Shown here: positions 23,443 to 31,903 of the stretch, one piece after another
Numbering within the stretch: the first letter of the stretch is position 1
Layout: the number at the start of each line of letters is the position of its first letter
Assembly: GCA_017626305.1 (NCBI GenBank)
Contig: JAGAIW010000189.1
Span: 1 to 34,875, forward strand
DNA: 34,875 bases
Source: Clostridia bacterium
Lineage (GTDB): Bacteria > Bacillota > Clostridia > Christensenellales > Borkfalkiaceae
Direction of reading: 5' to 3'
Made by a program: the position numbers and the translations under genes
Notes under the pieces: model-generated
The model's input: only the letters and a program-made list of their open reading frames with translations
Told to the model about the DNA's origin: nothing
The model's database searches: none

Positions 23443-23471
23443 ATTATAACACAAAATCAGCAGAAGTACAA
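23443..23471 (-). promoter_or_regulatory. Promoter of the mdh-fumC-hdrBCA-flxDCBA-frdBA operon
   Basis: Minus strand TTGTAC (23466-23471), 17-base spacer, extended TGTTATAAT -10 (hexamer 23443-23448). The predicted start is near 23436, giving an 80-base leader. No other good promoter was seen inside the tightly packed genes downstream. Confidence 0.8.
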
Positions 23472-23545
23472 ATGAATGAACCGCCCGAACGTAAATTTCT
23501 ATTCGCTAAATCGATAAATTTTTATCTTTTTCGATAAAAATAAAA

Positions 23546-23564
23546 GACCCGTTATAAACGGGTC
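23546..23564 (-). terminator. Terminator of the DUF308 gene
   Basis: GACCCG / CGGGTC stem with a 7-base loop. On the minus transcript it is followed by TTTTATTTTTATC. It lies 20 bases after the stop at 23584. Confidence 0.8.
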
Positions 23565-23583
23565 AAAAAAAATATCGTTATGC

Positions 23584-24063
23584 TTAATCGTCGACAATGG
23601 CGTCGACAAGGAGCAATCCCCCTTCCAAAACGGTACAAATACCGCTGACGACAAATACCCAAGAAACCGTTTCGCCTTGATGGAAAAGCAGGAGCAAGCC
23701 GATTATCAAAAAGACGGCGGGCTTTGCATATTGACAAATCGTTTGCCAAAGCATAGCGCATTGTACGTGGCATTTGATTTTTTCGTAGAGCAATAATATT
23801 CCTGCGATAATCAAACCCGCCGCAACGACGTACAGCACGGCGCTGACGATTACCCAGCCGCAAACGACGACAAGTAGCCCTGCCACAAGCTTGACGACGG
23901 CGGGCGGTATAAGTTTATTGATAAGGTCCATAATCCCAAGCGCGATAAGTACGACGCCAAGCACGGTCATAAGTATACTGATAATTTGACCTTGTAATAC
24001 GATAAGCAGCACACCCAAAGCGATAGCCGATACAGCCGCTATGATTTTTTCCGTCTTTTTCAT
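23584..24063 (-). CDS. DUF308-type small membrane protein
   Basis: A 159-residue protein with about five to six hydrophobic segments in pairs, such as AIALGVLLIVL, ILMTVLGVVLIALGIMDL, AGLLVVVCGWVIV, YVVAAGLIIAGILLL and AVFLIIGLLLLF. The repeated short helices with G-x-x-x-G-like spacing and the IMDL loop resemble the DUF308/HdeD family of inner membrane proteins. Function is unknown. ATG 24063 follows AAGGAG. A TATAAT lies 14 bases before that site (24083-24088), but without a good -35. It is probably monocistronic, behind the structured region at 24113-24356. Confidence 0.7.
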   Translation of the reverse strand: MKKTEKIIAAVSAIALGVLLIVLQGQIISILMTVLGVVLIALGIMDLINKLIPPAVVKLVAGLLVVVCGWVIVSAVLYVVAAGLIIAGILLLYEKIKCHVQCAMLWQTICQYAKPAVFLIIGLLLLFHQGETVSWVFVVSGICTVLEGGLLLVDAIVDD

Positions 24064-24112
24064 ACATTACTCCTTGTTTTTATTATATGCAGTTTTGCGT
24101 TCCTTAAAAATA

Positions 24113-24135
24113 ACCGCGACGGTTGGCGTCGCGGT
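24113..24135 (-). terminator. Strong terminator ending the structured intergenic transcript
   Basis: ACCGCGAC / GTCGCGGT, 8 GC-rich pairs with a 7-base loop. On the minus strand it is followed by TATTTTTAAGG. It lies about 220 bases after the PfkB-type gene and 50 bases before the DUF308 gene, so it ends either a small RNA or a leader. Confidence 0.75.
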
Positions 24136-24356
24136 ACGTATTTAAAGTAAAGCGTTTGCAGTTATGCGGCTTTGCAACGAAGGTTGCAAAGCGCTTGTAA
24201 CCGTTTCTTCTTTCGCAGCCACCTTACTTTGCACGCAAACGCGGCGTCTTTTCCGACTTCCGCGGCGCAATAGAAAAATCACGGTATCCGCCGAAGGTTT
24301 TTTCCTTGTCAAGCAAGGCATATTGCATTATATGCAAATCTCTTACGAAAAAGTAC
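24136..24356 (-). ncRNA. Candidate structured RNA or leader of unknown class
   Basis: This stretch holds no gene but has several exact helices. One is a 10-base stem GCTTTGCAAC / GTTGCAAAGC with a GAAG loop (24169-24192). GCGTTTGC (24152-24159) pairs with GCAAACGC (24235-24242). AAAGTAA (24144-24150) pairs with TTACTTT (24224-24230), and that helix crosses the previous one. There is also CGCGG / CCGCG (24240-24264) and CCTTG / CAAGG (24304-24318). A palindrome TTGCAT-TAT-ATGCAA (24323-24337) contains a minus-strand TATAAT that could be its -10. It ends at the terminator at 24113. It does not match RNase P, tmRNA or SRP RNA motifs that I know. Confidence 0.4.
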
Positions 24357-25280
24357 TTAAATTTCCGTTACCCGCAAATTTGACAACACTTCCCCGAATT
24401 TTTCTTTGGTAAACGACGTCTGCCCCGTCGTCATGACGGTTGCCGTCCCCGCAGCAACGCCCGCGCGCAGAATTTCCGAAAGGGGCGCGTCTTCCTGTAA
24501 TTTGAGCGCCGCGGCGGCGACCATGCCGTCCCCTGCCCCTACCGTAGAATTGACGGCGACGTTCATGCTCTTACAATAATAATTGCGCGTACCGTCGGTG
24601 ATAATCGCGCCTTGTTTCCCAAGCGAAAGCAGTACGCGTTTTGCGCCGCGGTCTAAAAGCTCGTAGCAGCCCGTAAGCATATCCGCTTTATCCGTAAGAT
24701 GTCTGCCAAGGGTATTTTCCAGCTCGTCAATATTCGGTTTAACCAAATCGACGCCCGTTTCCATAGCGGAAAACAAACGCTGACCCACAGCGTCGATAAT
24801 TTTCAACGATTTTTCGTCTACCGCCCGCGCGAGCCTACCGTAATAGTCGGCAGTTACGCCGCGGGGCAATCCGCCTGAAAGAACGGTTACGTTGCTACGG
24901 GCAGAGAGCATACGCACCATGCCGAGCACTTCTTCTGCCTTTTCTTTGCTAATTTCTTCCCCGACGTCGTTGACTTCGGTGAGCATGGAACGGTTATCGA
25001 TAAATTTATAATTTTCCCGTACGCGACCTTTATTCCATACGAAAGTGAACGGAACGCCTTCTCTATTTAAAGCGTTTTCAAACATATACCCGTTTTCGTT
25101 ATACATTAAACCCGTTGCGTACGATTCGCCCCCAAGCCTTTTCACACCGATAGCCACGTTTAACGCCTTGCCGCCGAAAGATACCGTCTTGCTTTTTACT
25201 ACGTTGGTCTTACCAACGTTCAACGCGTCAAGCTCGATAGTAACGTCCGTGCAAGGACTCATACATACCGTTAATATCAT
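24357..25280 (-). CDS. PfkB-family kinase, 1-phosphofructokinase-like
   Basis: A 307-residue ribokinase-fold sugar-phosphate kinase. The N-terminal motif MILTVCMSPCTDVTIEL, the FGGKALNVAIGVKRLG stretch (residues ~35-50) and the ATP/catalytic motif NSTVGAGDGMVAAA (near 245, with Asp as the base) place it with the FruK/LacC group. It would phosphorylate fructose 1-phosphate or tagatose 6-phosphate. There are no PTS genes beside it, so the substrate is not fixed by context. It follows pfkA, but with a terminator and its own promoter between. ATG 25280 follows AAGGAG. Confidence 0.82.
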   Translation of the reverse strand: MILTVCMSPCTDVTIELDALNVGKTNVVKSKTVSFGGKALNVAIGVKRLGGESYATGLMYNENGYMFENALNREGVPFTFVWNKGRVRENYKFIDNRSMLTEVNDVGEEISKEKAEEVLGMVRMLSARSNVTVLSGGLPRGVTADYYGRLARAVDEKSLKIIDAVGQRLFSAMETGVDLVKPNIDELENTLGRHLTDKADMLTGCYELLDRGAKRVLLSLGKQGAIITDGTRNYYCKSMNVAVNSTVGAGDGMVAAAALKLQEDAPLSEILRAGVAAGTATVMTTGQTSFTKEKFGEVLSNLRVTEI

Positions 25281-25310
25281 TTTTTACTCCTTAATCATAT
25301 ACCCTTATAT

Positions 25311-25339
25311 ATTATATAACCAAAATTCGTGTTTTGCAA
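25311..25339 (-). promoter_or_regulatory. Promoter of the PfkB-family gene
   Basis: Minus strand TTGCAA (25334-25339), 17-base spacer, TATAAT (25311-25316). The leader is about 25 bases. Confidence 0.78.
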
Positions 25340-25399
25340 TACGTAAATGAAAAATTTTTATATATTTTTTGCAAAACGGACGCAAAAGCGCAAAAAGAA

Positions 25400-25423
25400 A
25401 GCCGCTACCTTTACGGAACGGCT
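25400..25423 (-). terminator. pfkA terminator
   Basis: AGCCG / CGGCT stem, extended by an internal CC / GG pairing. It is followed on the minus transcript by TTCTTTTTG and lies 19 bases after the pfkA stop. Confidence 0.72.
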
Positions 25424-25441
25424 CTTCTAACTTAGTCGTCG

Positions 25442-26404
25442 TTACATAGAAATCATTTGCAGCGTTTCATACAATTCGTAGTTGAACGTCTTTTTCATAG
25501 AAACGGCTTCGATAATATCCATATCGATAATTTTATTATTACGGATACCCACTACGCGGTTGCCGATACCGTCGTTAAGCAAGCGAACAGCTTTATTCCC
25601 AAACTGCGCTGCAAGCATTCTGTCCGCCATGGTAGGCGAACCGCCGCGCTGTACGTGTCCGATACAGGTAGGGCGTACCGAATATTCGGTAAATTCCTGT
25701 AACTGTTTAGCAAACTGATCTGCGCCCATAACGCCTTCCGCCACAACGATAATGTTGGAGTGTTTACCGTTTGCGCGCGAACGGTTGATGCGGGTTACGA
25801 TATCTTGCATATCAAACTGAATTTCGGGAACGACGATAATTTCCGCGCCCGAAGCAATACCGCTGTACAAAGCGATATCCCCACAATGTCTGCCCATTAC
25901 TTCTACGACGGAAACACGTTCGTGCGAAGTCATAGTATCGCGGAGCTTATTGATGATATCCAAGCAGGTATTTACCGCCGTATCAAAGCCCAACGTATAG
26001 TCGGTATATTCCAAGTCGTTATCAATCGTACCGGGGATACCGATAGTCGGCACACCGTACTCTTCCGTAAGCGCACGCGCGCCGCGGAATGAACCGTCGC
26101 CACCGATAACCACAAGCCCTTCAATGCCGTGTTTTTCCAACGTTTTCACCGCTTGGTCTTTGCCTTCCTTGGTCATCATTTCCAAGCAACGCGCCGTACG
26201 TAATTTCGTACCGCCGCATTGTACAATGTTGGAAACGCTACGCATTTCCATGGGAAGAACGTTATCTTCAATAAGACCTGCATAACCGCGTTCGATACCG
26301 AACACTTCCATACCAAAATATATACCCGAACGCACTACCGCGCGGATAGCTGCATTCATACCGGGGGCGTCGCCGCCGCTCGTTAATAAACCTATACGTT
26401 TCAT
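25442..26404 (-). CDS. pfkA: ATP-dependent 6-phosphofructokinase
   Basis: A 320-residue glycolytic enzyme making fructose 1,6-bisphosphate. Motifs are MKRIGLLTSGGDAPGMNAAI, VIGGDGSFRGA (the Gly of the ATP type, where PPi enzymes have Asp), GIPGTIDNDL with the catalytic Asp pair, VEVMGRHCG and GHVQRGGSPT. I start it at ATG 26404, where a GGTGAGGTG ribosome site precedes. An in-frame GTG at 26416 lies within that site and is rejected. It is downstream of dnaE, as in many Clostridia, but has its own promoter. Confidence 0.96.
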   Translation of the reverse strand: MKRIGLLTSGGDAPGMNAAIRAVVRSGIYFGMEVFGIERGYAGLIEDNVLPMEMRSVSNIVQCGGTKLRTARCLEMMTKEGKDQAVKTLEKHGIEGLVVIGGDGSFRGARALTEEYGVPTIGIPGTIDNDLEYTDYTLGFDTAVNTCLDIINKLRDTMTSHERVSVVEVMGRHCGDIALYSGIASGAEIIVVPEIQFDMQDIVTRINRSRANGKHSNIIVVAEGVMGADQFAKQLQEFTEYSVRPTCIGHVQRGGSPTMADRMLAAQFGNKAVRLLNDGIGNRVVGIRNNKIIDMDIIEAVSMKKTFNYELYETLQMISM

Positions 26405-26456
26405 ATTACACCTCACCCTTAGGCTTTCTTTCGTTTGTTTTTTTAGTCCACATAAT

Positions 26457-26484
26457 ATTATAGCACAACTTTTATAAAAAACAA
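26457..26484 (-). promoter_or_regulatory. pfkA promoter
   Basis: Minus strand TTGTTT (26479-26484), 16-base spacer, extended TGCTATAAT -10 (hexamer 26457-26462). It sits in the 122-base dnaE-pfkA gap. Confidence 0.72.
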
Positions 26485-26526
26485 CCGTTTTTACCCCTAT
26501 TTTTCATTTTTCGCAAAAATTCCCTT

Positions 26527-29500
26527 TTATACGAGCTTTATGCAGTCCGCAGCCAAGAATGCGTACAGTTCGGAAATCAGCGCTTTGTTTGGCGTTACCT
26601 TTTGCGAACACACCATTTTCTTTCCGTTGCGTACGAAAATAACGGTAGTGTCCCCTGCGTAGAAGGTGAGCGTTTCCATAAGCTCGTCCTGATCGGCTTC
26701 GTCCATGTCCGTTACGTTGAGCCATAAACGCTTTTCCGTTTCCGCTTTGGGCGCGGCTTTGGGGGCGGGCTTGCCGTCCTGCGGTTTTACAAACGACTTT
26801 TGCGCGTTATCTTCCAACGAAAACTCGTCGATACGTTCTACGATAATGACGGGAGCTTTTTCGTCGTCGATACTAATTTTACCTGTCAAAGAAACGACTT
26901 TGTCCGTCTCTAAAAAGCTACGCATTCTTTCGTATACCTTAGGGAAACATACGCACTCGATAGCTCCGTATAAATCTTCCACGGTAACGAACGCCATAAA
27001 CGCGCCGGAGCGGGTTTTTAATTTTTTAAATGCGGAAATCATACCGCCCATGGATACGGGCATGCCGTCGGATACTTCGTTATACGTTTTCACACCCGTT
27101 TCTTCGTCTTCGGTGAAGGCGTTGAGCATAGAGCAGTTGAACGTTTTATCCTTAAAGTACGGCAGGAATTTTTCAAACGGGTGTCCGCTGACGTACACGC
27201 CAAGCACCGATTTTTCCTTGGACAGTCTTTCCATGGTTTCGTACTCGGGAATATCGGGATAACGGATATCCATTTCCAGTTCTTCCAAGCCCCCGTCCAT
27301 GGTAAACAGCGAAAGCTGGTCTAAATTCGCCTGTTTATCTCTTGCGCCCGCGCGAGTAAGCGCTTCTTCGTAGACGGCGGCAAATTGCGAACGGGCATAC
27401 CCGAACGAATCGAACGCCCCTGCGTAAATCAAGCTTTCTACAATACGCTTATTGACGTATTTTGCGCAGCGTACGACAAAGTCGGCAAAGTCCTTAAACT
27501 GTCCGTTTTCTTCGCGTTCTTTGATAACCTTTTCAATGGCTTCTTGCCCTACGCCGCGGAGCGCGCCAAGCCCGATACGAAGTCCGTTGCCTTCTACCCA
27601 GAAAATATCCTTAGACTTATTGATATCGGGCGGAAGGACGTCGATATTCTTTTCCTTCATGTACATGATGTACTTGGAAATTTCTTCGATTTTATCAATA
27701 CGGTCGTTTAAGATGCCCGCTAAAAATTCTTTGGGATAGAAGTGCTTTAAGTACGCCGTACGGTACGCCACCACCGCGTACGCCGCGGCGTGCGATTTAT
27801 TGAACGCATAGGACGCAAAGCTTTCCATGTCCGCGAAAATCTTTGCCGCTACTTCGGCAGGAATACCCAGCGACGCGCAGCCCGTAATGCCGTCTTCGGG
27901 CGCACCGTAGATGAATTTATCCTTTTGTTCCATTAGCTCTTTTTTCTTCTTTTTCGCCATGGCGCGGCGGACAAGGTCGGCTTGTCCCAAAGAATACCCT
28001 GCAAGCTGTTGGAAAATCTGCATAACCTGTTCTTGGTAAATGATAACGCCGTACGAATTTTTCAAAATCGGTTCTAAGTAAGGCGTATCGTATACGATTT
28101 TTTCAGGATGGTGTTTATTTTCAATGTATTTGGGAATGAAGTCCATCGGACCGGGACGGTACAAGGAAATCCCTGCGATAAGATCTTCTAAGCAGTTGGG
28201 TTGCAAGTCACGCATGAATTTCTTCATGCCACCTTGTTCTAACTGGAACACCGCGTCGGTATCCCCCGACGAGATGAGCTGATAAGCTTCGGGGACGTCT
28301 ACCCCGATTTTATTAAAGTCAATGTCTATTCCTTGACCGATTTTGATATATTCCAGCGTGTTTTGAATATCGGTGAGCGTCGTCAACGCAAGGAAGTCCA
28401 TTTTCAGCATGCCGACGGCTTCGACTTCTTTCATATCGAACTGCGTAACGATATCTTCGCCGTTTCTCGCCAAAGGTACGTTATCCGAAAGCACCTTATT
28501 GCAAATAACGACGCCTGCGGCGTGTTCGGACGTGTTTTTGGGCATACCTTCCAACTTTAAGCCCATATCAATTACGCGACGGAGCTCGCCGTTGGTTTCG
28601 TATACTTCGATAAATTCCGAATTTTTCTTTTGCTTTTGTTCGGCGAGTTTCTTTTCGAGTTCGTGCCGTTTTTCTTCGTTTTCTTCCGCCGCAATTTGCT
28701 TTTCAAGCTTGGGTATCTTCAAGCCCAAAAGCTCGCCTATGGTGGATTTACCGTCCATGAGTTTTGCAACCTTATCCGTTTCGGAATAAGGAATACCCAT
28801 AACGCGCCCCACGTCTTTGATAACGGCGCGCGACGCAAGCGTACCGAACGTGACGATTTGCGCAACGTTTTCGGGATGATATTTTTGACGTACGTATTCA
28901 ATCGTTTCAATACGGCGTTTGGTACAAAAGTCGACGTCGAAGTCGGGCATGGATACACGGTCGGGATTTAAGAAACGTTCAAAAATCAGGTCGTATTTCA
29001 AGGGGTCGACGTCGGTGATACCGATAGAGTACGCCACGATACTGCCTACCCCCGAGCCACGTCCCGGGCCTACGGGGATACCGTGCAAGCGCGACCAGTT
29101 GATGTAATCCCAAACGATAAGGAAGTAGTCCGCAAAGCCCATTTTGATGATGATGCCAAGCTCGTACTCCACACGCTTTTTGATGTCTTCGGTGATATTT
29201 TCGTATCTCCCCGGCAAACCTTTCCACGTTAAGTTCGTCAAATATTCAGGCGACGTCGATCCGTCGTCGGGTTTGTACAAAGGAATCAGCGACGTATCGC
29301 GAATAGGGTCGCCCTTAGGCGTAAGGTCGAAAACGGGTTCTTCGATTTTATTCGCTATCACGCGTGTGTTGGTGATGGCTTCGGGCACGTAATGGAAAAG
29401 CTCTGCCATTTCGTCCCCCGATTTCATGTAAAATTCGTGCGTGTCGAACTTCATACGCTTGGGGTCGGCAAGCGTCTTTTTCGTTTGAATACAAAGCAAG

Positions 29501-30147
29501 ACGTCGTGCGCTTCCCAGTCGTCCTTTTCGATATAGTGCACGTCGTTGGTGGCGACAAGACCGATACTAAGCTCTCTCGCAATTTTAATCAAATCGGGCA
29601 AAACCTGCTTTTCTTCGGCTATGCCGTGGTCTTGGAGTTCAATGTAAAAATCGTCCCCAAAGACTTCTTTCATTTCCGCCGCCCATTTCTTCGCGCCTTC
29701 GTAATCGCCCTGCATTAACAAACGGGGCATTCTGCCTGCCAAGCACGCCGAAAGGCAAATGACCCCTTCGCTATATTTTTTGATATAATCGTAGCCGATA
29801 CGGGGCTTGCCATAAAAGCCGTCGATATACGAAAGGGAGTCTAATTTGACGATATTGCGATAGCCCGTTTTGTTTTTGGCAAGCAAAACGATATGTTCCG
29901 TCTTCGTACCAGGGCGGTGGTCGAAATGGTCGTCCGTGGCGTACAGCTCGCAACCGATAATGTATTTAATGCCTTTCTTTTGACATTCTTCGGCGAAATA
30001 CAGCGACGCAAACATATTGCCGTGGTCGGTTACCGCGCAAGCGTCGATATTGTTTTTTACCAAATAATCGACAAGATCGTCCACCTTCGCCGCGCCGTCT
30101 AAAAGACTATATTCCGTATGCAAATGTAAATGTATAAAATCCGTCAT
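26527..30147 (-). CDS. dnaE: DNA polymerase III alpha subunit (DnaE)
   Basis: A 1206-residue replicative-type polymerase. The N-terminal PHP domain keeps its metal-ligand motifs (FIHLHLHTEYSLLDGA, AVTDHGNMF, CLSACLAG, ATNDVHY), so it could be catalytic. The polymerase active site includes PVGPGRGSGVGS and MPDFDVDFC near residue 400. ISLYRPGPMDFIPKYI follows near 650. A helix-hairpin-helix region (GLRIGLGALRGVG) and an OB-fold (VSMGGMISAFKKLKTRSG) come after it. Length and domain order are those of bacterial DnaE1, and nothing is broken. It is 26 bases downstream of whiA, presumably co-transcribed. The ribosome site is weak (AAAGAG). Confidence 0.97.
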   Translation of the reverse strand: MTDFIHLHLHTEYSLLDGAAKVDDLVDYLVKNNIDACAVTDHGNMFASLYFAEECQKKGIKYIIGCELYATDDHFDHRPGTKTEHIVLLAKNKTGYRNIVKLDSLSYIDGFYGKPRIGYDYIKKYSEGVICLSACLAGRMPRLLMQGDYEGAKKWAAEMKEVFGDDFYIELQDHGIAEEKQVLPDLIKIARELSIGLVATNDVHYIEKDDWEAHDVLLCIQTKKTLADPKRMKFDTHEFYMKSGDEMAELFHYVPEAITNTRVIANKIEEPVFDLTPKGDPIRDTSLIPLYKPDDGSTSPEYLTNLTWKGLPGRYENITEDIKKRVEYELGIIIKMGFADYFLIVWDYINWSRLHGIPVGPGRGSGVGSIVAYSIGITDVDPLKYDLIFERFLNPDRVSMPDFDVDFCTKRRIETIEYVRQKYHPENVAQIVTFGTLASRAVIKDVGRVMGIPYSETDKVAKLMDGKSTIGELLGLKIPKLEKQIAAEENEEKRHELEKKLAEQKQKKNSEFIEVYETNGELRRVIDMGLKLEGMPKNTSEHAAGVVICNKVLSDNVPLARNGEDIVTQFDMKEVEAVGMLKMDFLALTTLTDIQNTLEYIKIGQGIDIDFNKIGVDVPEAYQLISSGDTDAVFQLEQGGMKKFMRDLQPNCLEDLIAGISLYRPGPMDFIPKYIENKHHPEKIVYDTPYLEPILKNSYGVIIYQEQVMQIFQQLAGYSLGQADLVRRAMAKKKKKELMEQKDKFIYGAPEDGITGCASLGIPAEVAAKIFADMESFASYAFNKSHAAAYAVVAYRTAYLKHFYPKEFLAGILNDRIDKIEEISKYIMYMKEKNIDVLPPDINKSKDIFWVEGNGLRIGLGALRGVGQEAIEKVIKEREENGQFKDFADFVVRCAKYVNKRIVESLIYAGAFDSFGYARSQFAAVYEEALTRAGARDKQANLDQLSLFTMDGGLEELEMDIRYPDIPEYETMERLSKEKSVLGVYVSGHPFEKFLPYFKDKTFNCSMLNAFTEDEETGVKTYNEVSDGMPVSMGGMISAFKKLKTRSGAFMAFVTVEDLYGAIECVCFPKVYERMRSFLETDKVVSLTGKISIDDEKAPVIIVERIDEFSLEDNAQKSFVKPQDGKPAPKAAPKAETEKRLWLNVTDMDEADQDELMETLTFYAGDTTVIFVRNGKKMVCSQKVTPNKALISELYAFLAADCIKLV

Positions 30148-30173
30148 AATCTCTTTATTCCGTTATATTTTTC

Positions 30174-31115
30174 TTATAATTCTTCCGCGATTTCCATAAG
30201 CCTACGCATACGGTGGTTTAGACAGCTTTTGCTGACGTCGAGTAAGTTAGAAAGTTCTTTTAAAGACATGGTCGGGTTGGCAAGCCGCGCTTTGGCAAGG
30301 GCAATAAGTTCGCTGCTCATATCCCGAAAATTTGTCTTTTCCTGTATGCTTTTGATGGCGACAACCTGTTTCACAGCCGCGATTGCCGATTTATCCGCGT
30401 TCCCCGAAAAACAGTTTTTCGCGCGGTTATCGTTATTCGACGCGTCCCGTTTTTGGATAAATTCCGTCAGCTTGTCCAAGGCGTGTTTTACGCCGATAAC
30501 GGCGAGAAAGTCGGAAATGACTTCTTTGCTTTTGATATACACCACCTGCGTTTCCTTTCGTTCGACTAGCTTGGCAATCAGTTCAAATTCGGAAAGTAAG
30601 TCGCAAAAATCCCGCGCCGTTTGTTTATCGGAAAAGACGATTTCCAAATGATACCCCACGTTTTTGCCGTCGACGGGGAGCGTGCAGCTACCACCGCCCA
30701 AAAACGCGCCCTTGATATACGCGATTTTTTGTCCGTCCGTTTTGACAAGCGAACGGGCTATCCCTTCTTTGATTTGTTTGCCGTCCCGCTTTAACAGCGC
30801 AAGCTCTTTTAAAATTTGCGGGGCGGCTTTTGGCGGGCATTGTAAAACGAGCTTGTCCCTACCGCTCATTTTATTCATGGTGGCGTGCGTCACGGAGAGC
30901 TCGCAAGAGAACACGGACGGGAATTCCGCCGTGAAAAATTCCGCTACGTTTTCCGTTTCGCTGACGAGAAAAAAGGTGGGCGTTCCGTCGGCTATCCCCA
31001 CGACGCCGCTAGTGCGGACAAAAGCGGAAAACGCGGCCTTTTTTTCGTCCACGTTTCCCTTTTTCCCGATTTTACGGGAGATGATTTCTTTTTTTATATC
31101 CGCAGTAAAGTTCAT
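30174..31115 (-). CDS. whiA: WhiA sporulation/cell-division regulator homologue
   Basis: A 313-residue protein of the WhiA family found across Gram-positives. The N-terminal LAGLIDADG-endonuclease-like fold includes MNFTADIKKEIISR and AFLGGGSCTLP. The C-terminal helix-turn-helix reads ARLANPTMSLKELSNLLDVS followed by KSCLNHRMRRL. I start it at 31115. The 21 extra upstream codons lie inside the PHP gene and lack a ribosome site. The PHP stop and this ATG are separated by one base (TAA-T-ATG), so translation is probably by coupling. In Bacillus WhiA affects division and chromosome segregation. Confidence 0.95.
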   Translation of the reverse strand: MNFTADIKKEIISRKIGKKGNVDEKKAAFSAFVRTSGVVGIADGTPTFFLVSETENVAEFFTAEFPSVFSCELSVTHATMNKMSGRDKLVLQCPPKAAPQILKELALLKRDGKQIKEGIARSLVKTDGQKIAYIKGAFLGGGSCTLPVDGKNVGYHLEIVFSDKQTARDFCDLLSEFELIAKLVERKETQVVYIKSKEVISDFLAVIGVKHALDKLTEFIQKRDASNNDNRAKNCFSGNADKSAIAAVKQVVAIKSIQEKTNFRDMSSELIALAKARLANPTMSLKELSNLLDVSKSCLNHRMRRLMEIAEEL

Positions 31116-31116
31116 A

Positions 31117-31893
31117 TTATAGGTGTTTCTTAAATTCCGCAAAACGGAAGTTCGGCAAACGTCCGTCGATATTATCAATTCTATCCATGGGGAAGTTCAG
31201 CCTTGCAAGCTGTTCTTCCACAAGCTTGGTATCCCCTACTCTACCCGCCGAGTGCGCGTCGGAGTTGACGATAAAACGCGCTTGCGTTTTTTGTACGATA
31301 TCGTTGAGCTGTTCGTCAGATAAATGAGATTTTTTAGAATTGAGTTCGATATACGTGCCGTAATCCGCTGCGACTTTCGCTACTTCTAACGGGTCGCAAG
31401 GACATTTGAAGTTGACGTGCGTAATCGCGTCGATAGGGTTCTTTTTAATAACGTTGATATACGCCTGCGTATTAGCGCGAATCAAGCGACGGGGTACGCG
31501 GGGCAACAAATTACGAGCAAACAGGTTTCCCCAGCCGTACGCCCACTTCCCCTTTTCGTGGTCATAAAAAATGAATACGTGGTTGCCACAAAGATAAATA
31601 TCAAAATCTTCGTAGTCCTTTTCCGTTAAGTCGGAATTACCCGATATGCCGTGGATATTCGCTTCAATACCGACAAGCACGCGGATACCGTATTCCTTCT
31701 CCGCCGCCGCACATTCCGCTTTATAAGACGGCATGTCTTTACGACGCAAACCGTACGCCACGTGCGAAAAGCCGTGGTCGGTAATAGCGATTTGCTGTAA
31801 ATTGAGCTCTTTTGCCCGACAAGCGTTTTCCGCTATCGTATTTTTGCCGTGCGAATACGGCGTATGGGTGTGATAGTCTGCCGTTAAAATCAC
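31117..31893 (-). CDS. PHP-domain metal-dependent hydrolase
   Basis: A 258-residue single-domain PHP phosphoesterase of the YcdX / histidinol-phosphatase-like type. Metal-binding motifs are complete: DYHTHTPYSHG (6-16), AITDHG, LVGIEANI, CGNHVF, AITHVNF and NSDAHS near the C-terminus. It is predicted to be a cytoplasmic phosphatase with a trinuclear metal site. The substrate is unknown. It lies between murB and whiA, as in many Clostridia. GGAG is present shortly upstream. Confidence 0.88.
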   Translation of the reverse strand: MILTADYHTHTPYSHGKNTIAENACRAKELNLQQIAITDHGFSHVAYGLRRKDMPSYKAECAAAEKEYGIRVLVGIEANIHGISGNSDLTEKDYEDFDIYLCGNHVFIFYDHEKGKWAYGWGNLFARNLLPRVPRRLIRANTQAYINVIKKNPIDAITHVNFKCPCDPLEVAKVAADYGTYIELNSKKSHLSDEQLNDIVQKTQARFIVNSDAHSAGRVGDTKLVEEQLARLNFPMDRIDNIDGRLPNFRFAEFKKHL

Positions 31894-31903
31894 TTTCGTA
31901 CTC

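Noticed and set aside
24136-24356. RNase P RNA, tmRNA or SRP RNA
   Set aside because: None of the conserved core motifs of these RNAs is visible, and the length fits poorly.
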